Below the pieces are notes generated by a model. It searched no databases. It was not told the DNA's origin and worked only from the letters and a program-made list of their open reading frames with translations. A DNA stretch of 64,000 nt from Chlorops oryzae (lineage: Eukaryota; Arthropoda; Insecta; Diptera; Chloropidae). Positions 33,945 through 45,143 of this stretch are shown one piece after another; the first letter of the stretch is position 1; each line of letters begins with the position of its first letter. Both the position numbers and the translations under genes were made by a program. The DNA lies in assembly GCA_020466095.1 (NCBI GenBank), contig CM035808.1, positions 18,517,853 to 18,581,852 of the forward strand, written 5' to 3'.

Positions 33945-34671
33945 AAAAGAAAATAATTTAAAAATCTAAACATTTGCAAGCCCAGAAGCCGAGATTGACC
34001 CTTGGAAAGGTTGTGACAATGAGTGGAGTCAACGAAACATCACACATTACACCATTGAATATTCCAGAATTTTTTTTATTCTCTGTCAGAAACAATGCTC
34101 CGTTCACAAGCACTTCCATATTGAGGCATTTACATACATAGATTTAATGAAAAATTTTTAGAGCAATTTTTATAGACTAATAACACTGCTGCATAAATAT
34201 TTTAAAATAAGCCACAGTTTTGATTTTCACTATGAACTTATGATAAAAATAAATAGGTATTAAATTCACAACCAAACTAACTACGAGTTACGATCCAGTA
34301 ATGTATGTAGCTAGAGCTTACAAAAAAAAAAACAATAATCGTAAAAAAACGTATGACATACAATATTAATTGCTCATTTATGTGCTAGTGATGGGAGAAG
34401 TCACCAAAGTTTGCTTTCAGGCTCGATTAAAATAATAACGAGTTGCCGTAGATCACATATAGATGACAGAGTTTTTAATTTGATATTATTATTATTATTA
34501 TTATTTTGATTAATAACTGATGTAAGGAGAATTCGGTTAAACGTTTGAGTTCAAAGTCTTATGAAAATCGAGAGCCTAAAATTGAACGAAATCAATTAAA
34601 TTTGACTAAAATACTCACAAGCCTCTTAAATATTTATGCATGTAAAAATATGATGGCAGCTCATATTCTTA
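33945..34671. other. no gene seen
   Basis: AT-rich sequence with an (ATT)n run near 34485. No splice-consistent coding segment was recognised. Confidence 0.6.
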
Positions 34672-34869
34672 AGCTGGGAACCCACTATCTGCGCAATGCG
34701 ACAAGTGTGATCGTCTTGAACGATTTTTGTTCCAATTTTATTGTTCCCCTATATCTTTGTGACAATATGCGACGATAATGTGAGCCTACACAGTGATTGT
34801 GGAAGTTTTTGAAATTTGTGGCGATCCTGCCTGGATTGTGCTATTTGCGCAGATATTAGGATCCCAGCT
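34672..34869. mobile_element. 198-bp MITE with TTA borders
   Basis: Left AGCTGGGAACCC and right end (reversed) AGCTGGGATCCT, both continuing to TATCTGCGCAA, are bordered by TTA. The 3-bp TWA duplication is typical of PIF/Harbinger elements; the family is inferred. Confidence 0.7.
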
Positions 34870-35312
34870 TTATACTTGAACTTTTCAAAATAATTTTAGC
34901 CCTATAACTAAACTAGATGACTATATAAATGTATATCTAATATTGTGTCTATTAACGAAGGAAAAAAACATAGGAAGGAAATTTTAGCTGAATTTTAAAA
35001 AAAGGTATCATTATAATTATTGAATCCAAAATCCGATGTATCGGGTCAAAATTTTAATTTTTATTTTATTTTATTTTTAAGGGCCACTCACCTTTATTTT
35101 TGACCTCTACTTTCTGTTTATAATCTTTATATTAGATTGTTCCCCACAAAGAGGGTCATCTGAAGTTGACAAATCCAATCACAAAATAGCGATGGACGAT
35201 TTGGCTACTGCGCAATTCACAGTCTTCGAAAATCCCTTTTTTTATCCCCAGTTAAAATGAGTATTTTTAGTTCTGAAAAATAAATGATATAAATTTAAAA
35301 AGGGATTTTAAG

Positions 35313-35520
35313 TCGGCCTCTGTGCCGTAGTTGGCTGAGATGCCAATTTACGAAGCGAGAGGCCCTGGGTTCGACTCCCAGCCGAGGTTGTGGATGTTTG
35401 TGTCGTTTTTCAGTTTATGTCTTTCTTTGTTTTCCCATTATACATGGTATCACAACGTGCCCATTTGGTGCCTAAGTGTGTCACCCATGGTGCCAGCAGC
35501 CACACTTCTAAACTAAAAGA
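35313..35520 (+). repeat. tRNA-derived SINE, family copy 1
   Basis: A-box-like TAGTTGGCTGAGATG and B-box GGTTCGACTCCC are about 45 bases apart. The body has TGGTATCACAACGTGCCCA and GTGTCACCC, shared with the copy at 39328. Confidence 0.75.
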
Positions 35521-36554
35521 GATTTTAGAAGACTGCGAATTGCCTATATTCGTCAGTGATGGGAAATTTTTGGCAGCCCTTTGCCAACACGAAATCTAAA
35601 ATTTTTTAAATTACTTTTAAATCATTGAAGGGCTCTTTTACAATATAACAATAAATGATATTAGTTGTTAGAATATTTAAAAGAAAAAATCGAATAAGCA
35701 TTTTTGTAAAAGAATTTTTTAACAAAAATTTTTATTCACTGTTGCATTTTAGTAAACTTATTGATATTTGAACATTAACATTTACATTATTATATATGTA
35801 TGTATGTACTAGGAAAACGCACTCAGCAGTACGATCGCAAAATAATTTGATAGATTAAAAGTTAACGGTATGGATAGTGAGAGTTGAGGAAACTATACGA
35901 TAACAAAAAAAAATGATAAAAAAATGTTTATGCATTGCGATGGTACGAATTGCAAGATAGACTGATAGCTCTACGTTTAAATTAAAAAAGAAAATTAAAT
36001 AAAAATTAAATAAAAATTTTAAAAATTTAATTTTTTGTAATCAATTTTTGTGTGTGTATAAACAGACAAAAGATTAGCACAGCTTTTCTTTCGTTTTAGA
36101 TAAACATATATATAATAAAAGAAATTAAATGTTGGATGGATATTAAATTTAAATGGAAAAAATTTGAAAATAAATACAAAAAAAAAATCGAAATTCTCAC
36201 AAAATGTTATTCGGTGTAATACAATAAGCATGCGCAACGAATTAATTAAATGTGTGTTTGTACGAAAAACAATACATATGTATGTATGTCACATTTTAGT
36301 ACATACTCTGGTTATACTAAAGAGTTCTATGTTTCTAAAATCATTTGGGTTCAGTGAGAAGAACCAGAGACATTCGTGAACTGACTTCAGAAGAAAAAAA
36401 AACGAATTAATCTTTATCGGAGAACTTTGATAACAGTGAAAACTCTACTTTGCGAATAGAACCCACAATGGACAGATATTTACAAGCCCGAACCTTCCCT
36501 TCAGGCATGCAGAAAAAATGTACCTCTTTTCCATAATCTATTCACTATTACTAT
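35521..36554. other. no gene seen
   Basis: Very AT-rich; short open frames only, with no conserved motif or splice structure. Confidence 0.55.
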
Positions 36555-36782
36555 CAATCCGATTTTGAATATTACTGGGGAACGAATTTCCGGCGAACTT
36601 ACTTTTCTCGAGACCAAATTTCTCCTTTTTTAAATAGTTAGGGTAAGAAAAATTATGGGCATGGTTCAAATACCCATTCTCCATCAAATTTCTTAGCCCA
36701 AATATTTAAAAAAGAAGAAGTTTACTCTCGAGAAAAGTTAATTTCCCGGGAATTCGTTCCCCGGCAATATTCAGAATCGGTC
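36555..36782. mobile_element. CCGATT-ended MITE, copy 1
   Basis: Left CCGATTTTGAATATT and right end (reversed) CCGATTCTGAATATT, continuing with GGGGAACGAATT in both, form inverted termini. The right end lies only six bases from the mariner at 36789. Confidence 0.7.
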
Positions 36783-36788
36783 TATATA

Positions 36789-38076
36789 TTAGGTGTAGTA
36801 AAAAGAAATCCATTATTTTTCCAATAGATGGCGTTATTTATCTGCATCTCGCGTTGTATAAGTCCGATCGTGTTCCGCTAGGGCGCATTAGAAAGATGAC
36901 AGTTCCTACTAAAAAAGCTTTTTTGACACTTTTTTGATTAATTGATTCAGTTTTGTTTGAGAGCTTGTCAAAGATGGACATCAGCAAAGAGAAAATTCGC
37001 TACATTTTACAGTTTTTCTTCGATAAGGGAGAAAACGCAAGCCAGGCGGCTGAAAATGTGAATAGCGTTTATATACCTGATACTGTAACAGCCAATCATG
37101 CGCAATTTTGGTTTCGTCGATTCCGTTCCGGTAACTTCCATGTCAAGGATGCACCACGCACTGGAAGGCCAATTGTCGAAAATGTCGATAAAATCATGGA
37201 AATTATCGAGTCCGACCGTCATGTTAGCACTGTTTCGATTGCAAAAGAGCTAAAGATTGCACAAAAAACCGTTTGGAACCATTTGAATAAGGCTGGATAC
37301 ACAAAGAAGCTCGATGTATGGGTGCCACACGAGTTAACGCAAAAAAACCTCATAGACCGAATTTCCATCTGCGAATCGCTGCTGAACCGCAACAAAATCG
37401 ACCCATTTCTGAAGCGGTTGGTGACTGGTGATGAAAAGTGGGTCACTTACGACAACGTCAAGCGAAAACAGTCGTGGTCGAAACACGGTGAACCGGCGGA
37501 AACGGTGGCCAAGCCAGGATTGACGGCCAGGAAGGTTTTGCTGTGTGTTTGGTGGGATTGGCAGGGAATTATCTACTATGAGCTGCTCCCATACGGCAAA
37601 ACTCTTAACTCGGAACTCTACTGTCAACAATTGGACCGTCTGAAGGAAGCAATCGCCCATAAGCGGCCAGCTTTGGCCAATAGGAGAGGAATTGTGTTGC
37701 ATCAGGACAACGCCAGGCCACACACATCGATAGTGACTCGCCAGAAGCTCCGGGAGTTTGGTTGGGAGGTTCTTCTGCATCCACCTTATAGTCCGGACCT
37801 GGCACCAAGTGATTACCATCTGTTCCTGTCCATGGCGAACAATTTTGCTGGTGAAACATTCGCTTCAAGAGAGGCTTCTGAAATTCGACTGTCTCAATTT
37901 TTTGCTAATAGGAACGAGGGCTTCTATGAGAGAGGCATAATGAAATTACCTTTAAAATGGCAACAAGTTATCGAACAAAACGGCGCATATTTGACCTAAA
38001 TCGGGTCATTCTAACTATCTTAAATAAAGCCCTCAATTTAATGCAAAAATAATGGATTTCTTTTTACTACACCTAA
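36789..38076 (+). mobile_element. full-length mariner transposon
   Basis: It is 1288 bp long. The terminal inverted repeats begin TTAGGTGTAGTAAAAAG and are identical for 32 bases at both ends, each bordered by TA, the mariner target duplication. The single transposase frame is open from start to stop. Length, structure and termini are all those of an intact mariner, so it is probably recent. Confidence 0.95.
36974..37999 (+). CDS. mariner transposase, apparently intact (341 aa)
   Basis: It is a DDE/D transposase for cut-and-paste movement of the surrounding element. I place the start at ATG 36974 (MDISKEKIRYILQFFF), giving the usual mariner length; the frame is open further upstream but without ATG. 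Residues 1-110 hold the two helix-turn-helix domains. WVPHEL precedes the catalytic domain. Catalytic Asp residues lie in TGDEKWVTYDN, LHQDNARPHT and PYSPDLAPSDYHLF. The last two are separated by 34 residues, the D,D34D pattern. No stop or frameshift is seen. KPGLTARKVLLCVWWDW resembles the irritans/vertumnana side of the family; the subfamily is not decided. Whether it is expressed or active cannot be told. Confidence 0.93.
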   Translation: MDISKEKIRYILQFFFDKGENASQAAENVNSVYIPDTVTANHAQFWFRRFRSGNFHVKDAPRTGRPIVENVDKIMEIIESDRHVSTVSIAKELKIAQKTVWNHLNKAGYTKKLDVWVPHELTQKNLIDRISICESLLNRNKIDPFLKRLVTGDEKWVTYDNVKRKQSWSKHGEPAETVAKPGLTARKVLLCVWWDWQGIIYYELLPYGKTLNSELYCQQLDRLKEAIAHKRPALANRRGIVLHQDNARPHTSIVTRQKLREFGWEVLLHPPYSPDLAPSDYHLFLSMANNFAGETFASREASEIRLSQFFANRNEGFYERGIMKLPLKWQQVIEQNGAYLT

Positions 38077-38550
38077 TATGTTAGACGTCTTCTTACAATG
38101 GGAGTCTTTATCTGATCAAATTAAGGAAAAAAGGAGCATATTTTCTTCTAATTATGCATTCATACGCCCATCACTGAAGCGCTCAAAGCTAGTCAGAAAA
38201 TATCAGCAAACGATGGGTCTCAAGCGATGACATGATACAGGAGAGGAAATTTTGATTTAATTTTTAGAGAAAGTTTCTATAGAAAGCGGAGTTTTTTTTT
38301 TTGTATGTCCGATGGAAAAGTGGCTCCAAAAAACCTGGAGCTAGTTTTTATTGTACATACAATTTTTTTTACCCATATTTATTTCACCCTTATTCATAAA
38401 TTCATGAACTTCAACACGATTCATTTTAAAGAGCTCCAATTATACTCCTTGAGATAGCCTACGATCGTTGAGATTAGAAGCATATAGGCCAGCTTTAGCA
38501 TAGAAATTCACTAGTTAACGTTCTTCAAGCCCCATTTCAACGTACGACAG

Positions 38551-38582
<32 letters not shown>

Positions 38583-39327
38583 ATCAACATCCCTCGTAAA
38601 ACATAATCGTTTAGTCTTATAAGCCCACGAAGAGGATTTAAAAAAATTACATTTAGAAATAATAGAAGAATAAATATGAAATGAAATTTAAACTCAATGA
38701 TCAAGGATCGTTGAGAAGCAAAATAAAATTCGAATAAGAAAGAAAGAGAAGCGAAAGAAAATTTGATGTGAAAAAGTCTCTATAATTTAATAAAATAACA
38801 CAAATTAATGTCTAAGAAATTCAAATAATACAAATAATAATAAATAAGTACGCATTCAAACGAAAGAATTTGTAATATTCGTTCACAACTCAGAAGCACA
38901 CTATAATCGAAAATCATCACGCATGCGCAGAGTTAACTTTTTCGATGCATTTTATTTATTTTTTTCATTTTTCGATAAAACGAGTACGATTAATAATTGT
39001 ACCCAAATAAATATGTATATCATTCATATGTAAAAGCACTGGTTTTTTTTTCTCCCTTTTATGGAATTTTTTTTTACTGTCGAAGGTAAGAAAGAGTTTT
39101 TTAAATGTTGGAATCATTGAGACTGGTTCAAGGGCGATCAGGGGGGCTGTTTTTTTTTAATAGTTCAAAATTAAAGTCCGACTTTCAAGTCAACTCTACC
39201 TTGAGAGGGAAGGTCTGGGTACCATCTTTCCCTCCTCAATACGCCCTGAGACTGGTTTGATAATTCCAAAATAGTCTCTTCAATTAAAAAATATTTTCTA
39301 GTACCTAAGCATATATTGGGGTATTCT
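38077..39327. other. no gene seen; (AC)n at 38550-38577
   Basis: AT-rich sequence with one AC microsatellite and short open frames without recognisable motifs. Confidence 0.55.
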
Positions 39328-39480
39328 TCCGTGGCGTAGTTGGTTCAGATGCCGACTTACGATGCGAGAGGCTTTAGGTTCAACTCTCAGCTCGTTTTTT
39401 CTGTTTCTATTTTTCTTTTTTTTCCATTTCTCGTGGTATCACAAAGGGCCCATGTGAGGCCTAAGAGTGTGTCACCCCTA
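39328..39480 (+). repeat. tRNA-derived SINE, family copy 2
   Basis: TGGCGTAGTTGGTTCAGATG (A-box region) and GGTTCAACTCTC (B-box region) are followed by a body with GTGGTATCACAAAGGGCCCA and GTGTCACCCC. It is the same family as 35313-35520 but more diverged. Confidence 0.7.
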
Positions 39481-39710
39481 ACCAACCAACCGAGGATATA
39501 TTGGAAAAGAGAATTTTAAGAGGGGAATAAAATATTCTCGGAAAGGAGGGATCGTTTGAGAACTCAGGTAGCCCCAATCCTATCATCCGCATTGTTTCAA
39601 AATAACCGAAAATATTGTAAAACAAAGAGTTCCCTCTGACTACTTAGACAAAACTTTGCTAGGATATAGATTATAGAAAAGAGGACTTTACTCTTTCATT
39701 ACAGTACCAG

Positions 39711-39945
39711 ACCGATTTTAAATATTCCCAGGGAATTTTCCGCTGCGGATTAAAAAAAAAAGTTCCCATTCTAAGCACATGGGGAAGAGAATATAAGAAA
39801 GGGAGCAAGAATTTCGAATATTTCTAAGCAAACGTCGTCGCATTCTTTCTTTCATAGGCGTTTAGATAGCTTCCTTTTTCCAATTTGAAAAAACTTCTAG
39901 GGAAAAAAACTCCCGGGGAATATTCATTTAGAATCGGGCTGTAAA
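39711..39945. mobile_element. CCGATT-ended MITE, copy 2
   Basis: CCGATTTTAAATATTCCC at the left and, reversed, CCGATTCTAAATGAATATT at the right. The interior (TTCCCATTCTAAGCACATG) matches the relic at 11262-11440. Confidence 0.65.
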
Positions 39946-41124
39946 TAAAATCGAAATAAATTGAAAAAAAAGAGCGTAATTTTCCATTATAAACTTCTCG
40001 TTTGACTCGCAAAGACCTTCTTCTGTCACAGCGTTCGCGGACTTCGATGTCGATTGGGTTTCAACAAGGAGAATATTGTTCCTGGGATGTGTTTACGTTT
40101 TAAAACGGTGGTTGATCGTCATTCCGAAAGGTGAAACGTTGTTAAACGGACGTGCGTGCGGTGAAACCGAAAATTGTCTATCGTTTTAGAAAAAAAAAAA
40201 AAAAAATTCTTTCGAACCGAAAAAGCTTTGGAAGTGAAACAGGTGATAATTTTTATTTGAAGAGCTCTAACACATGAAAGAAAAATATGAACATAGGTGT
40301 ATATATTTTTTATTGTTACAAAAAAGGAATTTTTAATAGTCGAACAGATTTGAAGTGAGGATTCAGTCCTGCAAAATATTCAACAAATTGAAAGAAAAAA
40401 TATTTTTTTTAAATGTGTTTTTCTGGCCAAGGAAACTTGGAATTAACTAAAGAATCTCACGTCATGTGGATATTTTAAAATAATCAAATCAATCGATATA
40501 AATCGAATCACAATAAGCATTCGATAAAATCGCAAAGGATCTTTCTTGTACCCTTGACTTTGCGCTTCAAGAACCCATTGAAAAACCGTGAAGTGCGCAT
40601 TTGAACTTAACCCTAAAACTGAATGAAGTGAATGAAATGAATTGTGAAAATTGCATATTTTTCTCTCATTTGCTTCAATTACACTTAAGAACCCTTGAAA
40701 AATCCAAAAAAAAAATTTAAAAAAAAAAACCAAATTAATGCTGACTCCTACCCCGAGACTCTGCTCTAATTTACTCTAAAGTGCATATTGGGCTCTCGAA
40801 GTGCTGCAAGAAATTTTGAAAATTCAGCGGATCGTGGCGGCAATGGCACAGTGGCAGTGGCAATGTCTGAAGAGAGTGTGCAACGGTGGCAGAGGGGAGA
40901 CAGCAACAGGGAAGTTAATCATTCGTATAACCTGATACCTTATAGAAATTACTCTTGGAAGCAGGAGCACAGCTGGAAATTGCTTCCTTGTTTCTTCGCA
41001 GCACGAGCGAGCGAGCGAGTCTGAAGTAGCTGCCTCCGCTGCCGATTGTATATTATCGCTGCCAGTGCCGTGGCTGCTGACTGCTGACTGCTCTCTGCCC
41101 CTCCTGCTTTCGATTACATTCACA
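39946..41124 (+). promoter_or_regulatory. presumed upstream region of the 41125 gene
   Basis: No coding exon was recognised. The last 130 bases are less AT-rich, with GAGCGAGCGAGCGAG and GACTGCTGACTGCTC, consistent with a 5' UTR leading to the CACAATGG start at 41125. Confidence 0.35.
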
Positions 41125-43129
41125 ATGGCCAGACCATTGAAAAGTCGTTTGAGTCGTTTAAGAAAATGTCTGCAATTCCGTATGTCTCGCAAACACCCAA
41201 ATTGTTTGCCAACAACAGTCGTCTTGGTGTCTCGAAATTAAAAAAATTCGCGCCTAAAATTGGCAAATTTCTATGTAATACAACACCTCGACGAATCCAT
41301 CTAGATCCTTGCAAAATTTTGTTGGTTTTGTTGTTAGTTTTTTTTTTGTTGTGTTCCTTCTTTGTTCATACCCCGAAAAGATAAACACGAGAAGCCGGTT
41401 GATCTTGATTTTCCATCTGGCCTTGGGTGCAACTGGATTGAAGTTGCTTCTTCATTGATATTGCCATTCAACGACGTATGGGGATGATACGATATGATGT
41501 ATTATGATGATAAAAATCGCAGCTTAAGCCTGTTTTTTATTTTTTTTTTATTTTTATTTCAATTGAATTTCGCCATGAGGTATAAATTGAAAAAAAATAT
41601 AAGGACCATATGCATGTCGATATATCGAAACGAAACGTGAGAACAAAAAAAAAAAAAAAAAGTGGGTTTAGAGATTGCAAATTCGATTGCGATTCATTGA
41701 ATTGGGATACGAATCCTTTGAACTTGATTTCGAAATTGTTTTTTGTCTTTCAAGATCAAGATGATGATTTGGCACAATGATTTGTAATTTAATTTTAAAT
41801 TTTCTACTTTCTTCTTTTTTTTTCCCAGTAATACATTTTACAAGCATGCTGAAATGGGCAATAAACGAGCCACGTCTATCGTATTTTCCATGTACGCCAG
41901 AGCAAATGAGTGGATGTTCCTTGAAGGAGCTCGATCACCGGTTGCCCACATCATCATTCCGCACATCACACTCGCTCCAAGGTCAATGTCAATCGATGGA
42001 GAGTGTTGTTTGCTGCTTGGAGCCGAATAAAGAGAATCAAGTCACCTCGTCGACACCTCTTCACGCATGTCCGTCGTCTCCGATGAGGCGGCAACAGCAT
42101 AAAGAAACATTACGCATTCGGAAATTGGATAGTCTCCGCGATTTGAGTAACATTTACCCCGAGCACTATTACTCGCAAAATATTACGCCACAGAGACGAT
42201 CTCTCGGAATGGAACAAAAGAAATCAGAAAATCGTTACGCTTCGACGCTTCCAACTCTTGATGTCAACGAATATTCGCCATCGTGTGCTCTGATTCCAGG
42301 ACCTTTGCTGGCACTTCGTGGCCTTGGTATCCCGGATGCTTATTTTGAAAAGCCACGTTATTTAACTCAGCAGACTGCTGCTGCTGCTGCTGATGCTGCC
42401 GGTCCCCAAATTGCAACGTCTCAAGTTCCACGCAAGCTTCAACTTTCACCACCCAAAAGTCTCAGCTCATCGCAAATGGATGAGAGTACGTTAGAACGCA
42501 TGATTGATGCCATTATAGCGAGCACTCACAAGGATAGCAAATTGCCAATGAAGTCAAATTCGAAGCATACGCATGCGACTAGTCGATCCTGCTCAATGTC
42601 ACCAACGTATACTCCTGCTTACGATCCGGCAAGCGATCTTGATGAATTATGGTGGAATACAGACCGAGCCTTTTTCCAAGCACACAACAATATCACTTTG
42701 ACACAGTCCTCCGAATCGTCCGAGCATATGCTACGCACACCGAAGACGCATAAATTCGATTTACTCAATTCGGCATTCAAACGACGAAGGCAACGCCCCG
42801 TAAGACGGAAGCGGAGCCTTAAGAATTTCCACAATACGGTCAAGAAATCCGCACGCAAACTACTGAGAGTGGGTAGCAATGTTTCGGTTAGCATGCCGCA
42901 GCTGTACGAGGACAATGAGGACAATGAAAGCGGCACACAATGCACCCCACAGCCGAGTCGCACAAATCTTAGTCCTGACAGTGGCCATAATTCTTCGAGC
43001 GCAGACTCCTCCAAGACAGACGACCAAGACACGAAGACAGCGAAGGAGCATCAATTGACAAACAAGGAAGCCGCGGAAGTCGAGGTCACCAAACGTCGCC
43101 TTTGCTTCTCAAAAACCCATTGTAATTAA
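41125..43129 (+). CDS. uncharacterised basic protein with KEN box, two exons
   Basis: Exon 1, 41125-41179 (MARPLKSRLSRLRKCLQF), starts at ATG in the ideal context CACAATGG and ends at C|GTATGT in phase 1. Exon 2, 41829-43129, follows TTTTTTTCCCAG and continues LIHFTSMLKWAINEPRLS. Together they give 451 aa. If exon 1 is wrong, an internal ATG at 41846 gives 427 aa. I do not recognise the family. Visible features: KEN at about residues 86-88 (PNKENQV), RRSLG, DESTLERMIDAIIAST, a Trp-containing acidic motif (DLDELWWNTDRAFFQ) and a strongly basic segment (FKRRRQRPVRRKRSLKNF). The Ser/Thr/Asp-rich tail has PDSGHNSSSADSS and ends KRRLCFSKTHCN. A KEN box can mark proteins for APC/C-dependent turnover and the basic run could be a nuclear signal; both are inference. 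Most of the chain looks disordered. Confidence 0.78.
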
Positions 43130-43158
43130 ATTGCACAATAGGAAAATTATTATTTGTT

Positions 43159-43164
43159 AATAAA
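43159..43164 (+). terminator. polyadenylation signal AATAAA
   Basis: A canonical signal 30 bases after the stop of the gene ending at 43129. It implies a very short 3' UTR. Confidence 0.55.
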
Positions 43165-43704
43165 TTATTGATAAAGAGAAAGCAAAACTGAGAAATTGAG
43201 AAATTGTTGTTCTTTTTCCTTTGCGAAGATCTTAGACGAAGAAGATCTTTGCCAGCCTTCCAGGTATGAGGGAGATCAAGCGAGAGAGAGAGAGAGAGAG
43301 AGAGCCTTTGCTCTAATAGCAGCTGAAAACATTGGATTCGTTATTGAAGCTGAGCCAATTGTTGAGGGAAACATTACGAATTGTTACCTACTTTAAGACG
43401 CACGCACACACACACACACGCCGTTTTGAATCCTTGTCGATTCCTTCTTTTTAGCACAACAACACGAAATTGTGCCGCCAAAAAAATTCAATACACTTTA
43501 TATGTGAATAAAATACGAGAATGTCTTAAAGAGGAAGTGTGGTGGCGAGTGTGGCAGCACATAAATGCGAAAATACCAAAAGGTCCTTGCCGTTAAACAT
43601 CTGTCGTTGTTGCCTTAGCGCATGCCAAGAAGGCAATTCGTACTCCAAACTCGTATACATGTAGATCCATAAATTATGCGGAGGAAGCGTGGGTGAATTT
43701 TGTT

Positions 43705-44286
43705 CTTATACCCAGCTTAAGCAAGGTATATTAGTTTTGTACAGATCTTGTAACTAGAACTAAGCTCCGCAGGTATAGAAAAATATATATATATATCCAT
43801 TCTTAATCGGGATCGAAAACTGAATCGATGAAGACATGTCCGTCTGTCCGTCAATCTGTTATCGGATCTCCTTGGAAACGGCTGGACTATTCACATCGAA
43901 GTTGGACACACGGGTATATCAGGCCCCGATATGATATTTGGAACATTTGTAAATTACCAATAGAGACATGTTCTGGAAAAAAATAGGCGCCGTCCTCCCG
44001 CACCCACGCCAAGAAATGTGCACACGAATAATAGTCTATTCGTAACTTGCGTACGGAATGGCGAAGGTGCTACAAATTTAAAAAACATCGGCCAACCACG
44101 ATGTAGCAGATGTGTGTAAGGATGAAAGGTATAGGAGAAAAATTGATGTGGTCCGCTGACTGCCACGCCCATAAACATTGATTTCTTATTCCTTCTTTAC
44201 AGAAAGGCAAAACATAATGCGCCAATATTGTCGGGACGCTGGGTATACCAAATCCGGGCTTGACCTACAGATTTCTTGCTTGTTTT
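43705..44286 (+). mobile_element. DINE-1/INE-1-like helentron fragment, copy 1
   Basis: It starts with the typical CTTATACCCAGC and GCAAGGTATATTAG and contains the ATGTCCGTCTGTCCGTC block and TTAATCGGGATCGAAAACTG. It ends GCTTGTTTTT. This order matches fly DINE-1 (INE-1) elements. It has no coding capacity and abuts the next copy directly. Confidence 0.65.
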
Positions 44287-45143
44287 TATACCCGACACAC
44301 TCTGTGTCGAGGGTATATTGCGTTTGTGTGGTTGTGTGTAACACCCAGAACCAGTCGAGATAGACCATACAAAATATATATAGAAATGATCAGCGTCACC
44401 AGGAGATTCGATTTAGACATGTCCGACCGTCTGTCTGTCCGTCTGTCTGTCTGTCTGTCAGTCTGTTTGTATACAGTTTTCTTATCGAAGGAGTTGAGCT
44501 ATCTTGATGAAATTTGATATGCTTACTCACAGACACATGAGTAAGAACAAGTTCGAAAATGGACGCGATCGGACAATTTTTAGGGGTACCTCCAGTACGA
44601 GGGTCTGTTACGAAAATCACAAAAATTGCTCTAAAATCAGAGTTTTTCAAGATATTTGATGAAATTTGATATTTGAACATATTTAAAGGCAAGTAATATG
44701 ATTTTAAAAAACTAGAAAAGTGGGCGTGGCAGAAGGGAGTTTTTTGAAAATTGTCTCCTGCACCTGAAATTCAAATGGGACTTGAACGAATGTTAACACT
44801 TATGGTTCCTTTGTAGCCATAAACATCCTCTCCAAAAATTTCTTTCATAGGTCAATTATTAAGAGTACCTCCAGTACTAGGGGTGGTCACAAAATTCTCA
44901 AAACTGCCCCAAAATCTGACATTTTTCGAAATAACTCAATGAAACTTAGAATTTGAGCGTATATTTAATCCTCCGATTAAAATTGAAAAAAATTGGAAAA
45001 GTGGGCGTGGCAAAGGGGCGGTTTTCATAAAGAAATTTATCAAATGTCGGTATAGGGGACCCCTTATGGCCTTAAACACCTCTTATTTGAACATTTGTGT
45101 CTCTGTCGGGCTCGCCTGACTATAACACCCTTACTTGTTTTTT
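44287..45143 (+). mobile_element. DINE-1/INE-1-like helentron, copy 2
   Basis: TATACCCGACACACTC is followed by GTGTCGAGGGTATATTG, the 5' hairpin-forming subterminal repeat of the group. Then come a (CTGT)n block with ATGTCCGACCGTCTGTC and a 3' end CCCTTACTTGTTTTT. Two internal stretches (GTACCTCCAGTAC, AAAGTGGGCGTGGC) are repeated. Confidence 0.7.

Noticed and set aside
35313..35390. Candidate tRNA genes (also at 140-230, 6074-6142, 6823-6895, 39328-39400)
   Set aside because: A and B boxes are present but a cloverleaf with paired acceptor stem is not convincing; shared non-tRNA bodies in two of them indicate SINEs.
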